A stretch of DNA of 42,222 nt, taken from assembly GCA_004558595.1 (NCBI GenBank), contig SFCN01000010.1:1-42222 (forward strand), read 5' to 3'. Numbering within the stretch: the stretch's first letter is position 1; each line of letters begins with the position of its first letter. This document shows, one piece after another, positions 14,430-23,904 of the stretch. The stretch is from Phascolarctobacterium sp. GTDB taxonomy: Bacteria > Bacillota > Negativicutes > Acidaminococcales > Acidaminococcaceae. The notes under the pieces were generated by a model. The model searched no databases. It was not told the DNA's origin and saw only the letters and a program-made list of their open reading frames with translations. The translations under genes and the position numbers were made by a program.

Positions 14430-17400
14430 CTATGCTGTTAAGCCTTTAGCTCGCAGTGGGTCGCTTGCTATGGCTGTTTTTATGTCGTTTAGCTGTGTGC
14501 GTATGTCGCTTAAATACCTGCTGCCAGCACCTGTATTTGCTGAAATTGCATTAAGGTAGGTTAGCGCATTGCGTATTGATGTGTCAACGCTTTGCATACT
14601 GCTGCGTATATCCTGCTGCACAAGCAACATGTCAACCTGCCTAATGCGTATGCCTGTTATTTCACCTGCCAGCTTGCTTGCCGTTTCTTCGCTTACGCTC
14701 TTAACTTGACCCTCCAGCGTGTCGCTGGCTTCTTCAACTTCATCACCCATGTCGCGGAAAAACTCCTCAAAACCCTGCAAGCCGTCCGTAAACGCTTCGC
14801 CTGCGTTTTTAAGCATATTTTTCCAGTATTCAAAGTTAAAGCCAGCAACACTGTTGCCATGTGCGCCCATGTAGTTTGCCAGTGTTTCGGTAAAGTCATT
14901 TACAACAGGCTCAATTAGCTTTAGCTTTAGGCTGTTTTTTACAGCATTGGCAATTGTAGTGTTCCATACTTCGTCAAAACTTTCTGCGCTGTCTTCCATG
15001 TTGCTAAAGCATTCAGCCCATGCGTCAGCCAGCTCATTAGCCAAGTCGCGGAAGTTGGTTTGCACAAGGCTTTCCGTTATTTCGCGTTCAAGGTCTTTAA
15101 TTTGCCGTGCTGCGTCCTCGGCATTTTGCAGGTACTCCTGCACCTTATTGTCGTCACGGTCTTTGCTTTTCTTACTTTGCTCAAGCCGTGCTAATTGCTG
15201 GTACTCCCTTTGCTGCTTCTTTAGGTTTTGAATTTCCCTTTGCGCACTGCTATAGTATTGCTCACCAACAGCGTTGTCAGTTTCCCAGCTAATTTGTGCA
15301 TACGCACGCTGCAACACTTTAAGCTGTTTTTCGTGCTGCTTCATTTCCCTGCGTATGCGCCTGCTTGTGCTGTCAAACAGGCTTATAGCCGAAGATATAA
15401 GCCCAACACCGCCCTGTATAATATCAAGTGGGTTGCCGCTTGCAATGCCCTTAGCGAGCTGCGATGTGCCAGCCATCATGTTGCTAATGTCGCCCAGCAT
15501 TTCCTGCGTCATTTCATCGCCTGCAAGCCCCATGTCTTTAAGCGCACCAACCACGCTGTCAAAGCTGCCTTTAACCATATCAATGCTGCCAGCAATGCTG
15601 TTGAACATTTGGGCAAACTGCTGCTTCTTTTCAATTGTGCCGTCCGCTGCTTTGTTGTACTGCTTAATGCTATCAACAAGCAGTTTGAAAGGGTTCTTGC
15701 TGCCTACAACCTGCTGCTGCAAGCCGTCAAGCTGCGCATTAAGTGCATTTCGCACATTGCTGTCCTCAATGCCCTGTACCATTTTGCGCAATTCATCAAG
15801 TATAGCATCAAATGCGCTGCTGCTTAAATACTGGGCATTTTGGAAGAGCTGTTGCCATTGTTCAGTACCCTGTATTTGCGTTGCCTGTAGCTCGCCTATG
15901 GCTTTACTTTTGGCTTTTTCTGCCAACTGTGCCTGCACCTCATAACCATGCTGCCTTAGCCATGTTATTTCTTGGTCGTATTGGCGTTCTACATCAATAC
16001 GCTGCTCGGCATTGCTTCGGTAGGTTTCAAGCAGCTGCCGTTGCAGCTCCTCGGTGGTTTGCGTTATTTGCTGCTCTACCTGTGTTAGTGCTTTGGTGCG
16101 CTCCTCGCCTATAAGGTTTGTTTTTCCTTGTGTTAGGTTGTCGCGTATTTGTGCCAACTTAGCCAAATAGTCACCTGTCGTTTTGCTGTTGTCCTTTGCC
16201 TGTTGCAGGCTTTCGTTGAACATATCCATAGCCGTCTTAACACCCTTAATGGCATTAAGCTGGTCGGTAAATTGCAGCAGCGCGTTTCCGTCATTTTCAT
16301 TAAGCACACCACCGTTTTGCTGTTGCCGCTGCTGTATTTCTGCAATCTTTTTTTCAAGCCACTGCTGGTATGTGTTGCCCATGTTCATAAGCTTTGTAAA
16401 CTGCGCCTGTGCAGCCTGTTCACCATAAGCAGCAACCCACTTGTAGTATTGTTCATACTGCTTTTTGCGTTCGTTTATTTCGGTTTCAACAAGTGAACTT
16501 TGCTCAATTTCGTAGTTAGCATTAGCATAGATGCGTTGTGCTTTAAAGCTGTCAATAACGCTTTGCGGCATAGCTTTGCCTGCTTCCCTGTATTTTTTTG
16601 CCAGTTCAGCCTGTTCTTTATCAATGCGAGCCAGCTCTTTTTTGTGCTGGTTTTCCAACTCCTGCCTGCGCCTTTCGTAACCGTCCTTAATTGCGGCAAT
16701 GCGCATATCTTCAGCTTCCAGCTGTGCATCAACAGCCTTTTGTTCTGCATCGCGCAAAGCGTCAGCGCGTTTATTGGCAGCGTTGGCTGCTTTATTAAGC
16801 TGGCTGGTTGTTTTTGGTAGTTTGGCTTGAAGTGCTGTTATTTGTGCATTGTAACTCTTCCATTCAGCACTGCCTATTGTGGCTTGTGCGCGCAAATCCC
16901 TAAGATTTTTTATTTCAGCATTTATACCATTTTCGGTGTTAAGGTCATTTTGCTTTTTACCTATTTGCTCATTCAAAGCGTCAAGCATAGCCTGCACAGT
17001 ATCATAGCCGTATGCTTCAAAGTTGATTGTAACAGTTGAACCGCTTAACTCCTGCACCTTTTTATGCAGCTCGTCAAGCGACAGCTTGGTAATGTCTATA
17101 TTTTCTTGCGTAGCGTTTTCGGTTATAGGCTCACCAAGCATTGAGCGTACCTGCGCATCTATTGCTGCGGTGTTTTCAAGGAAACGCTGCTGGCTTGCAA
17201 TTGTGCTATTCACAAGTGCTTTAATGTTGCCGCTAAATGCATCAAGCTCATTGGTAGTTGCGTGTGTAGTGTCTTTTACACGCTGCATTATGTTTGTTAT
17301 AAGTTCATTATATGCAGCGTCATACGCATCACCTGTCAAGCCCTGCAATTTTTCGCTTCCCTCAATAGCCATTGCTTGAACGCTTGCCCATAATGCTTTT

Positions 17401-19649
17401 GTTGCATTAGTGATATTTTGACTGGCTACATCAACAGCTTTATATGCTGTAACACTAACGCCCTCGGGTGTAGTTTCGGTTACTTGCTGTATTTCCTTAT
17501 GTGTTGCGTTTTGTGCTGCTTCTTGCAATTTTTTCAAAGCATTTTCTTGGTCATTAATGGCTTTAGTCATTTCTTCCTCTTTGTACTTAGCAGCAATTTT
17601 TGCAGCACTTGTGCGTTCTACGGCTTTGGTTAGCTCGTTGTGCTTGTCTATTTGTTCTTCAAGCGTTGAGTTTGTTTTAAGGTTTTGCACATTATACCCA
17701 TTGCACATGGTATTTACTTTTTCCAGTGCATCCCTATACTCTTTTGAGCCAGTTTCTGCTGTTTTAAGTATGCTAAAGTACAAGTTTAGCCGTGAAGTAC
17801 TTTCGCTTACACTGCTGTTAAACTCGCCTGCCATGCTGGTTGTTTCTTCCTCCTTTTTGCCAAACATCATCAACGCACTTGCAACCAGCCCTACAAGCGA
17901 AAGTATAGCGGTAAAGGGGTTTGCAAGCATAGTTGCCCACAACGCCTTTAGCTTGCCTGTAAGGAAAGTTGTCGCCGTGCTTAACAGTGTTGTGCTGGTA
18001 GTTTGCAGCGCATCACTGGCAGCTTTTTTAGTGCCAGCCAGTGCAGCTTGATTGGTAGCAGCATTTGCTATTTGCTGGGTGAGTGCTTCCTTTTGTGTAC
18101 GTGCAGCCTTTAGGTCGCTTAGTATTATGGCATGTTGTTTAAGCTGGTTGTGCTGCTGCTGTTTTAATGCAGCAACAGCTTCGGCATTGCCCTCTGCATT
18201 TGCTAAAGCAATTTGCACACGTGTAGATTGTATTTTATTTTGGCTTAACCTATACTCGTTAAGCAATGCTGCTTCCTTTGCCTTTGCAGCTTGCGCCTGC
18301 TCAACAAGTGATTTTTTGGTTGCAGCACTTTCGGCTTCCTGTGCTGCAATGGCTGTGCGTATGGCAGCACCGTATGCCATACTGGTTTTGGTAAGGTTTT
18401 GCTTTGCGAGCTGCTTGCGCTGGTCGGCTGTAAGCACGCTTTCAGCCATAGCAACGTATTCTGCGCTTTGCTGGTTAAGATTAAACTGCGCTATGTATTG
18501 CTGTTGCTGTGGTGTAAGCAATGCCTGTATAGCGGCACTGCGCACTTGCAAAAGTACTTGCTGCTGTTGCTCCAATGTTAGCGCACGCTCCAACTGCATG
18601 TTATATGCCTGCTGTGCCTGCGTCATTGCACCGTGCTGCATTGCATAAGCCTGCACTAAACCTGTGTTGCTCTTAAACAGCCCAGCACGCACCGAAAGCA
18701 CAATGTTATCAATTTTTTGCATACCTGTTAGCTTACCCTGCTGCACAGCAATTGTTGCCATAGCAACCTTATATGTTCCATACAGGGTTATTAAGCCACC
18801 AAGCACACCAAGCACGGTTTTGTAGTTTGAAACCAGCGAAGCAGCAAGACCAATTGCACCCGAAAGCACGCCCTGCGATTTAGTGCCTATATCGTTAAGC
18901 ATCATATCCCACTCATCGCCCAAGTTTGAAAGCTGACCAGTAAGGGATTTTGATTGTTCTTCCATAAGCCCATAAAACATGCCGCCCTCGGCAGTTAAGC
19001 CCTGCAACACCTTTTGCACTTCGGCGAAGCCAATTTGCCCAGCAGTAACCATGCTGTTAATTTCATCGGTAGTTTTACCAAGCTGCTTTGAAAGCTCCTG
19101 CACCAAAGGAATGCCGCGCCCCATAAACTGCCTAACATCCTGTGTAAACAACCGACCCTGCACCATAGTAGTACCATACAGGTACACCAAATCATTAAGT
19201 GGCAGGCTCAAACCGCTGGCAATGTTGCCAAGCATAACCAGCGTGTCGTTTACATCTTCGGCTGCTGTTCCGTATGCAAGCAGCTGCTTTGCGCTGTTGG
19301 CGATACCGCCCAAATCAAAAGGCGTGTTGGCAGCAGTTTGTGTAAGCTGCTGCATAAGTTGTGTGCCGCGCTCTGCACTTCCCAGCATGGTGTTAAATGC
19401 TATTTCAAGCTGCTGGAACTCGCCACGTGTCTTAACAATGTCAGTAACCCAGCTTTGCAGCATTGCGCCAATGGCGACACCGCCAATAACTTTACCTATG
19501 TTGCCCCATGCGCTTTGCACATCTTCGCCTGCGCCCTCTACCGTTTCGGTAAATTCGCGTATGCGCTGCTCATCTTTATCAAGCATTGCCTGCAAGTTGC
19601 TGTCGCGTATAAGCACGTCAAAAGACAATGCTCCATTGTTATTTTCCAT
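14430..19649 (-). CDS. Tail tape-measure protein
   Basis: 1739 residues, the longest gene, as expected of the ruler that sets siphovirus tail length. Residues about 70-200 hold the conserved tape-measure domain (LEIAFNTMLGSAERGTQLMQ, TPFDLGGIANSAKQLL, FTQDVRQFMGRGIPLVQEL). Hydrophobic segments near 268-300 and 575-600 could insert in the host membrane during DNA entry. Long Gln/Ala/Lys-rich coiled coils fill 310-560 and 900-1250. Its ATG overlaps the end of the frameshifted chaperone frame by 11 nt, the classic chaperone-tape-measure arrangement. The length predicts a long, non-contractile tail, as no contractile sheath gene was seen. Confidence 0.95.
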   Translation of the reverse strand: MENNNGALSFDVLIRDSNLQAMLDKDEQRIREFTETVEGAGEDVQSAWGNIGKVIGGVAIGAMLQSWVTDIVKTRGEFQQLEIAFNTMLGSAERGTQLMQQLTQTAANTPFDLGGIANSAKQLLAYGTAAEDVNDTLVMLGNIASGLSLPLNDLVYLYGTTMVQGRLFTQDVRQFMGRGIPLVQELSKQLGKTTDEINSMVTAGQIGFAEVQKVLQGLTAEGGMFYGLMEEQSKSLTGQLSNLGDEWDMMLNDIGTKSQGVLSGAIGLAASLVSNYKTVLGVLGGLITLYGTYKVAMATIAVQQGKLTGMQKIDNIVLSVRAGLFKSNTGLVQAYAMQHGAMTQAQQAYNMQLERALTLEQQQQVLLQVRSAAIQALLTPQQQQYIAQFNLNQQSAEYVAMAESVLTADQRKQLAKQNLTKTSMAYGAAIRTAIAAQEAESAATKKSLVEQAQAAKAKEAALLNEYRLSQNKIQSTRVQIALANAEGNAEAVAALKQQQHNQLKQHAIILSDLKAARTQKEALTQQIANAATNQAALAGTKKAASDALQTTSTTLLSTATTFLTGKLKALWATMLANPFTAILSLVGLVASALMMFGKKEEETTSMAGEFNSSVSESTSRLNLYFSILKTAETGSKEYRDALEKVNTMCNGYNVQNLKTNSTLEEQIDKHNELTKAVERTSAAKIAAKYKEEEMTKAINDQENALKKLQEAAQNATHKEIQQVTETTPEGVSVTAYKAVDVASQNITNATKALWASVQAMAIEGSEKLQGLTGDAYDAAYNELITNIMQRVKDTTHATTNELDAFSGNIKALVNSTIASQQRFLENTAAIDAQVRSMLGEPITENATQENIDITKLSLDELHKKVQELSGSTVTINFEAYGYDTVQAMLDALNEQIGKKQNDLNTENGINAEIKNLRDLRAQATIGSAEWKSYNAQITALQAKLPKTTSQLNKAANAANKRADALRDAEQKAVDAQLEAEDMRIAAIKDGYERRRQELENQHKKELARIDKEQAELAKKYREAGKAMPQSVIDSFKAQRIYANANYEIEQSSLVETEINERKKQYEQYYKWVAAYGEQAAQAQFTKLMNMGNTYQQWLEKKIAEIQQRQQQNGGVLNENDGNALLQFTDQLNAIKGVKTAMDMFNESLQQAKDNSKTTGDYLAKLAQIRDNLTQGKTNLIGEERTKALTQVEQQITQTTEELQRQLLETYRSNAEQRIDVERQYDQEITWLRQHGYEVQAQLAEKAKSKAIGELQATQIQGTEQWQQLFQNAQYLSSSAFDAILDELRKMVQGIEDSNVRNALNAQLDGLQQQVVGSKNPFKLLVDSIKQYNKAADGTIEKKQQFAQMFNSIAGSIDMVKGSFDSVVGALKDMGLAGDEMTQEMLGDISNMMAGTSQLAKGIASGNPLDIIQGGVGLISSAISLFDSTSRRIRREMKQHEKQLKVLQRAYAQISWETDNAVGEQYYSSAQREIQNLKKQQREYQQLARLEQSKKSKDRDDNKVQEYLQNAEDAARQIKDLEREITESLVQTNFRDLANELADAWAECFSNMEDSAESFDEVWNTTIANAVKNSLKLKLIEPVVNDFTETLANYMGAHGNSVAGFNFEYWKNMLKNAGEAFTDGLQGFEEFFRDMGDEVEEASDTLEGQVKSVSEETASKLAGEITGIRIRQVDMLLVQQDIRSSMQSVDTSIRNALTYLNAISANTGAGSRYLSDIRTQLNDIKTAIASDPLRAKGLTA

Positions 19650-19896
19650 TGCTAAGTGAGTTTATGTAGTTTATAAAATCGTCCGCATTTTCTTCGGTAA
19701 GCGTTACATCGCCCTGCTCAAACTGGCTATTGGCTGCACCTGTTCCATTGTTGTCAAGGTCATAACGCTGTTGGTCTGCCAGCATACGCTGCACAACAGC
19801 CCAAGCAATGCCTTTTGTGAGGTACTCCCAAGTCCAATGAAAGTATGCGCATATCGCCCCACGTTGCCCATACAGGCTGTTTAGTCCTGTGGGTTT
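19639..19896 (-). CDS. Tail assembly chaperone frameshift extension (gpT-like)
   Basis: This frame has no start codon. It is entered by a -1 slip at AAACCCA (19896-19890), 4 codons before the zero-frame stop, and runs as ...GLNSLYGQRGAICAYFHWTWEYLTKGIAWAVVQRML... to TAA at 19641-19639, adding about 85 residues. The heptamer fits XXXYYYZ with zero-frame codons AAC CCA. As in lambda gpG-gpGT, the longer fused product probably bridges tape measure and tail tube. Position, heptamer and overlap with the tape-measure start agree. Confidence 0.85.
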   Translation of the reverse strand, partial: KPTGLNSLYGQRGAICAYFHWTWEYLTKGIAWAVVQRMLADQQRYDLDNNGTGAANSQFEQGDVTLTEENADDFINYINSLSNGK

Positions 19897-20438
19897 TCTA
19901 TGCGAGTCGGCATTGTTGTCCTCGCGCTGGACAGTAATCGCATAGAGTTTATAAAATCCGCTAAGTTGTTTGTAAGGTCAATAGCCTGCACAAGCTCCCA
20001 CAACTGGCTGTTTTTTAGCCAGCGCGAAAAAAACTCGGTATGCTCCTTTAGCATTGCCTTATCTTCCCACTGGTTGCCAAGTACTGCTATTGCTACAATA
20101 CGCGCCATGCGCCTGCTGTGTTTTGCATACAGCCTGCGTGCTTCCTGTCGTGGTGCTTCCTTTACCTTAGCTTCATCAATAGCCAGCTCAATGTATTCAG
20201 CCGACAGCCTGTCAAGCGTAAACGCTGTTGGCTCTTTAACCACAAAGCTGCGCTTGCGTTCCTCAAATGTGTAGTCTTGCTTGCGCAACAGCCACGTAAA
20301 AAGCCTGTGCCACCAGCCGCCTTTGCGCACCTTTGCAAAGTATGTTACGGTAAATGCCACACCCTCATTTATAAGCAGCCGTAATTCCTTACGCTCTTGC
20401 TCTAAATTTTCAATGTTGTTTATTTCGGTATGTTCCAT
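19881..20438 (-). CDS. Tail assembly chaperone (gpG-like)
   Basis: 185 residues from the ATG at 20438 (MEHTEINN). An upstream in-frame start would run into the terminator hairpin at 20456-20500, so I reject it. The protein is helical and charged, with IDEAKVKEAPRQEARRLYAKHSRR in its middle. It lies between the tail tube and tape-measure genes, the fixed place of tail assembly chaperones. Near its end the mRNA carries a slippery heptamer that makes the longer product described at 19639-19896. Confidence 0.85.
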   Translation of the reverse strand: MEHTEINNIENLEQERKELRLLINEGVAFTVTYFAKVRKGGWWHRLFTWLLRKQDYTFEERKRSFVVKEPTAFTLDRLSAEYIELAIDEAKVKEAPRQEARRLYAKHSRRMARIVAIAVLGNQWEDKAMLKEHTEFFSRWLKNSQLWELVQAIDLTNNLADFINSMRLLSSARTTMPTRIENPQD

Positions 20439-20455
20439 GCCAATATTGCTTAATA

Positions 20456-20500
20456 AAAGCCCACCACGCACACATGTTTTAGTGGTGCATAGTGGGCTTT
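20456..20500 (-). terminator. Terminator between tail tube and chaperone genes
   Basis: AAAGCCCAC (20500-20492 on the minus strand) pairs with GTGGGCTTT (20464-20456), followed by TTATT. The inner arms CACCAC and GTGGTG extend the stem. It lies after the tail tube gene and before the chaperone ATG. It would lower readthrough so that tail tube, needed in many copies, exceeds chaperone and tape measure. Confidence 0.7.
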
Positions 20501-20529
20501 AGTTAGGGGATAACTGCCAACCGCCCACG

Positions 20530-21048
20530 TTAAGCAGGAAAAGTTGCAGTCTTTTTTTGAGCCTTAATGCTTGGCACACCTGCTTTGGTAGGCTTCAACG
20601 GTGTAACCGTGAAATCTACAAGGTTAATGCCCTGCGAAGACATGTCAGCGTTAAGAACGGCTTCAATATCACCGCGTGGAATTGTGTAAACAAGACCAAC
20701 CTCGGGTATTGCACGCACGCTGGCTACAATGTCCTCATCGGTGTCGCTCCAGCTCCACACGGCATTATCCCCATCACCTGTTACAGTACCACCGAGATAA
20801 TCTTTAAGGAAAGTTACATCGGGGTCCATAATGCTAAAGGTTAGCACAGGCACTTTTTTCTTTTTCTTACGAACTTCGGGGGCTGCCTGCCCCTCCTCGT
20901 AATGTTCAGTCACGTCTGCTGTTTCCTGTTGTAGCTTGCAGGTGTTTTGGTAGGTTTTGCCAATTTTGGTGTAGCTTGTGGCTTCACCACCGTCTTGTGA
21001 GATTTTGCCTACTTGGATTTCGGCAAGTCCTAAACTAATTAAACTCAT
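20530..21048 (-). CDS. Major tail tube protein
   Basis: 172 residues, beta-rich, N-terminus MSLISLGLAEIQVGKIS with an EVGLVYTIPRGDIEAVLNADMS segment in the C-terminal half, the kind of sequence seen in Bacteroidetes phage tail tubes. It precedes the chaperone and tape measure and follows the tail terminator. A terminator downstream fits high-level expression. It would polymerise into the tail tube. The assignment leans mostly on gene order. Confidence 0.8.
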   Translation of the reverse strand: MSLISLGLAEIQVGKISQDGGEATSYTKIGKTYQNTCKLQQETADVTEHYEEGQAAPEVRKKKKKVPVLTFSIMDPDVTFLKDYLGGTVTGDGDNAVWSWSDTDEDIVASVRAIPEVGLVYTIPRGDIEAVLNADMSSQGINLVDFTVTPLKPTKAGVPSIKAQKKTATFPA

Positions 21049-21066
21049 GTTATTTGTGTTTAGTGG

Positions 21067-21537
21067 TTATACATTGTGAAATACAAACCTTAATTTGAGC
21101 CATAACCTGTGGCATTGCAGTTGCTTTTCTTCCAAAATGTCCTGCGCAACACAAGTGAAGCACCAGCCATTTTCGCAGTAGTGCTGTTGGAGCAATGAGT
21201 AAGCCAATTCTGCAAGGTGTTTCAGCCTGCTCATGTCCGCACTAACGGCTGGCACTCCAGCTTGTCCTGTGCAGTCGGTTATGTCGGGGACATAAATGTT
21301 TACGTTGGTAGTACCCTGCTGCGCGCTGCTGGCTTCATTGCTAAGGCTGCTTATAAGGCACACCTCGCAACTTGGTGGAGTTGCAAGCACAGGGCTGCTG
21401 GTTTTGCGAATGTAGCCCTTTAACTCCGTAGCCAGCTTGCTGCCACTTAACAGCACATATACAATATCGTCTTGTAGCGTGTTAAATTGCATGTCGCTGT
21501 TTGGTCGTAACATTATGTCGTCAACATTTATTGCCAT
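21067..21537 (-). CDS. Tail terminator-like protein
   Basis: 156 residues. Its place between the gp10-like gene and the tail tube is that of tail terminator (tail completion) proteins, which form the ring ending tube growth and joining the head. The predicted alternation of helix and strand is compatible, but no signature motif is visible. It contains six Cys residues, more than usual for such a protein. Annotation is by synteny. Confidence 0.6.
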   Translation of the reverse strand: MAINVDDIMLRPNSDMQFNTLQDDIVYVLLSGSKLATELKGYIRKTSSPVLATPPSCEVCLISSLSNEASSAQQGTTNVNIYVPDITDCTGQAGVPAVSADMSRLKHLAELAYSLLQQHYCENGWCFTCVAQDILEEKQLQCHRLWLKLRFVFHNV

Positions 21538-21540
21538 GTG

Positions 21541-22074
21541 TTATTTGCTCATTGTAGTATTGTAAACTTGTGTTTTAAGCCGCTGCATAAGCCTCGGCAC
21601 TTGCTCGTTAGCCCAGCGTTCTGCACTATCAAGTACATCTTTGTTAAGCGTTTCCACATAATGTGCATAGTGCATACCAGCCACAACTATAAGTGCATAG
21701 CCCTTATTTACTCGGCTGGCAAGCTCCACAGCCAGTGCTTCGCCCTCCAGTATGCCTTTTGTGCCATCGTTTGGCTCTACAGTTTTTTTCTTTTTGCCTT
21801 TGCCTGTGGTTGTAACGTATAGCTTGCTTTCCACTTTGGCTTCAAAGTTTTTGCTAATGATAGAGCCGTTTTTTACAAGCACATAGCCAATGGAGTTACG
21901 CAAATTACCAGTTATGTCGTTGTACGTGCCTTTTTCACGTGCCAACTTGACACACTGCTCGCCTATGTATTGAAGCACCTTTACGGTTGCCCTATGCACA
22001 CGCGCTGCGTAATCGGCAAATGTGTTATGCACATCGCCCATGCTGAAATTAGCCTTAAATCCATAGTTTGGCAT
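21541..22074 (-). CDS. HK97 gp10-like head-tail joining protein
   Basis: 177 residues. The pattern LQYIGEQCVKLAREKGTYNDITGNLRNSIGYV, followed by a basic loop (TTGKGKKKKT) and AGMHYAHYVETLNKDVLDSAERWA, matches HK97 gp10-like tail completion proteins (the ...tGnLrnSi... and ...YA.yvE... patterns). It acts at the head-tail interface. It overlaps the upstream adaptor gene by 20 nt. Confidence 0.85.
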   Translation of the reverse strand: MPNYGFKANFSMGDVHNTFADYAARVHRATVKVLQYIGEQCVKLAREKGTYNDITGNLRNSIGYVLVKNGSIISKNFEAKVESKLYVTTTGKGKKKKTVEPNDGTKGILEGEALAVELASRVNKGYALIVVAGMHYAHYVETLNKDVLDSAERWANEQVPRLMQRLKTQVYNTTMSK

Positions 22075-22387
22075 AGTGCTTATATTTTTTGAAACGCAAA
22101 ACGCGCCCAGTTACCTGTACATCGCCAGCAGCGTTAATTACTCGCACCAGCGTATTGTCTTCAATAACAGGGCATGTGGCAGGCATAAATATTTCGCTGT
22201 TCCACCTAAAGGCAGTCGCACCAACGCCCGACACTTCGCTGCCTGCTGCGCTGGGTTCTTCCCTGCATTGTGAAACAAACAGCCACTCGGCAGGTGTGCT
22301 AACAAGGTCGCCCAACGCGTTCATCTGCTGGGTTGGTTGCTGCTCCACCTGCAAAGTGTCCGTATATTTAGTGCCGAGTGTAGCCAT
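22055..22387 (-). CDS. Head closure / head-tail adaptor protein
   Basis: 110 residues, small and beta-rich, between the connector-like gene and the gp10-like gene. Its length and strand-rich content (VIEDNTLVRVINAAGDVQVTGRVLRFKKY) fit the SPP1 gp16-like stopper family. The call is by position and general character. Tight spacing indicates cotranscription. Confidence 0.6.
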   Translation of the reverse strand: MATLGTKYTDTLQVEQQPTQQMNALGDLVSTPAEWLFVSQCREEPSAAGSEVSGVGATAFRWNSEIFMPATCPVIEDNTLVRVINAAGDVQVTGRVLRFKKYKHYAKLWI

Positions 22388-22389
22388 GT

Positions 22390-22737
22390 CTAAAATCTGT
22401 TTGAAGCGTTACCTAAAGTTATTACCGCGCTGGGCAAATACTCTTTAACTGGCAGGTTGTTTTCCACACACAGTTGCTTTATACGCTGCTCCAGCTTGTC
22501 ATTGTAGCTTTGCGACCATTGGCTTTCCGTTTCACTGGCAAGCGACAGGTACTTAACAAGCACAAGTACTGCTGCAAGTGCAATGCTGCGCTTATTTTCG
22601 GGGCTGTATGTTCCGTCTGCCGCCAGCTCTACATGCTGGTTGCTGGCGGCATCAAGTAAAGCCTTTTCAAGCTCAAGCTCGTTGTCGGCACTTGCATATG
22701 GCTTAACTTCAATGTAAACTGCTTGTATATTAGTCAT
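22390..22737 (-). CDS. Head-tail connector (gp6/gp15-like) protein
   Basis: 115 residues, mostly helical, following the capsid gene. Helical connector proteins of about 100-120 residues at this position (HK97 gp6 or SPP1 gp15 type) form the ring below the portal. ALAAVLVLVKYLSLASETESQW and the C-terminal helix are the main recognisable features. It stops 2 nt before the adaptor start. Confidence 0.6.
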   Translation of the reverse strand: MTNIQAVYIEVKPYASADNELELEKALLDAASNQHVELAADGTYSPENKRSIALAAVLVLVKYLSLASETESQWSQSYNDKLEQRIKQLCVENNLPVKEYLPSAVITLGNASNRF

Positions 22738-22755
22738 GGCTATACCTTTTAATGG

Positions 22756-23898
22756 TTACTCAATGCCGCGTACTTGGTAGTTTACAATTCCGTCAATTTC
22801 GGTAATGATAGGCAAAGCACGCCAGCTTGCCTGTGTGTACTCACCAGCCTTTTGACCAGTGCTTTCACCAACCTGCCACTTGGCTACGCGCATACCGTTG
22901 CCAGCGTCAACGTATTCAACATCCTTTTCGGGGATAATTGCGTTGTCCTCAAATGCAGGCTGCACCTCACCGATTTTGCCAGCAGGTTTAAGAACAATCA
23001 TATTATCGTTATAAGGGTTGATAAGTGTTTGGCTGCGCTTACCGTCAACAGCAACAGCGTTGCGCTTGTTGATTTTGGTAAGTACAGGCAACTCAAATTG
23101 CTGGAGCATTGCGGTAAGCTCGGCAGGTGTTACAGCCTGTGCGCTCTTGTCATTACCCTTAATGGCTCTACGCACATTTGGGTTGTTGATAATATACGCA
23201 TAAAGTGCAGGCGAAACGAGGATTTCACCAAAGGTAATGCCGTAGTTTTCAAATTCATACTTCAACTCGGCAAGTTCTTCAAAGGGGTTAATGCTTGCGG
23301 CATTTTCCTTAGTCCAAGCCTTTTGTGCTTTACGCTTGTTGCGTTCGGGCATGTTGTAGTCAATTTTGAAAGTGCGACCATCGGGGTTGTTGAGCTTTGG
23401 CGTAAACTGCGCAACACCACCGTTAGAAAGGGCTTGCAAAATAATGTGGTCAACAGTATCTTTGCAGCCCAAGTAGGCTTCCTGTACATCACCCATAAGG
23501 ATTTTGTACACTTCGTTGAACTTTTGCTGGTCGGTGTAACGCTTGTTACTTGCTTCAAGCACAGTAAGCATTTTGCGCAACTTGTCAGCGGACATTGGGA
23601 AACGGTGACCCAAGCGAGGAATTTCCTCGTTAAAGGTTTTGAAGCCGTCAGTGGGTCTAAGTGGCGTTGCTGCGTCATTGCCGATTACGCTTGCCATAAA
23701 GCGCACCTTATAGCTTGCCATAATTGCTTCGGCGGTCAATCCCATTTGCGGCAAATTGTAGTCAAACCAGCGGTCAACATACAGCTGCTCAAAAAGGGTT
23801 TTGTTTTGCAACGTGCCTTTCTCAAAGAAAATGCGGAGCGTTGCCAAAAGGTCAACAGGTATGCTTGGCAAGCTCACTTTGCTAAAAATACTTTCCAT
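22756..23898 (-). CDS. Major capsid protein
   Basis: 380 residues in the size range of HK97-fold capsid proteins. The N-terminal half contains MASVIGNDAATPLRPTD and LGHRFPMSADKLRKML, the mid part LKYEFENYGITFGEILVSP and YIINNPNVRRAIKG, and the end NAVAVDGKRSQTLINPYNDN, the pattern of gpE-like capsid proteins of Bacteroidetes phages. No cleavable N-terminal delta domain is obvious; a scaffold-like protein is encoded just upstream. It assembles the icosahedral shell. Confidence 0.9.
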   Translation of the reverse strand: MESIFSKVSLPSIPVDLLATLRIFFEKGTLQNKTLFEQLYVDRWFDYNLPQMGLTAEAIMASYKVRFMASVIGNDAATPLRPTDGFKTFNEEIPRLGHRFPMSADKLRKMLTVLEASNKRYTDQQKFNEVYKILMGDVQEAYLGCKDTVDHIILQALSNGGVAQFTPKLNNPDGRTFKIDYNMPERNKRKAQKAWTKENAASINPFEELAELKYEFENYGITFGEILVSPALYAYIINNPNVRRAIKGNDKSAQAVTPAELTAMLQQFELPVLTKINKRNAVAVDGKRSQTLINPYNDNMIVLKPAGKIGEVQPAFEDNAIIPEKDVEYVDAGNGMRVAKWQVGESTGQKAGEYTQASWRALPIITEIDGIVNYQVRGIE

Positions 23899-23904
23899 AT
23901 CTCG

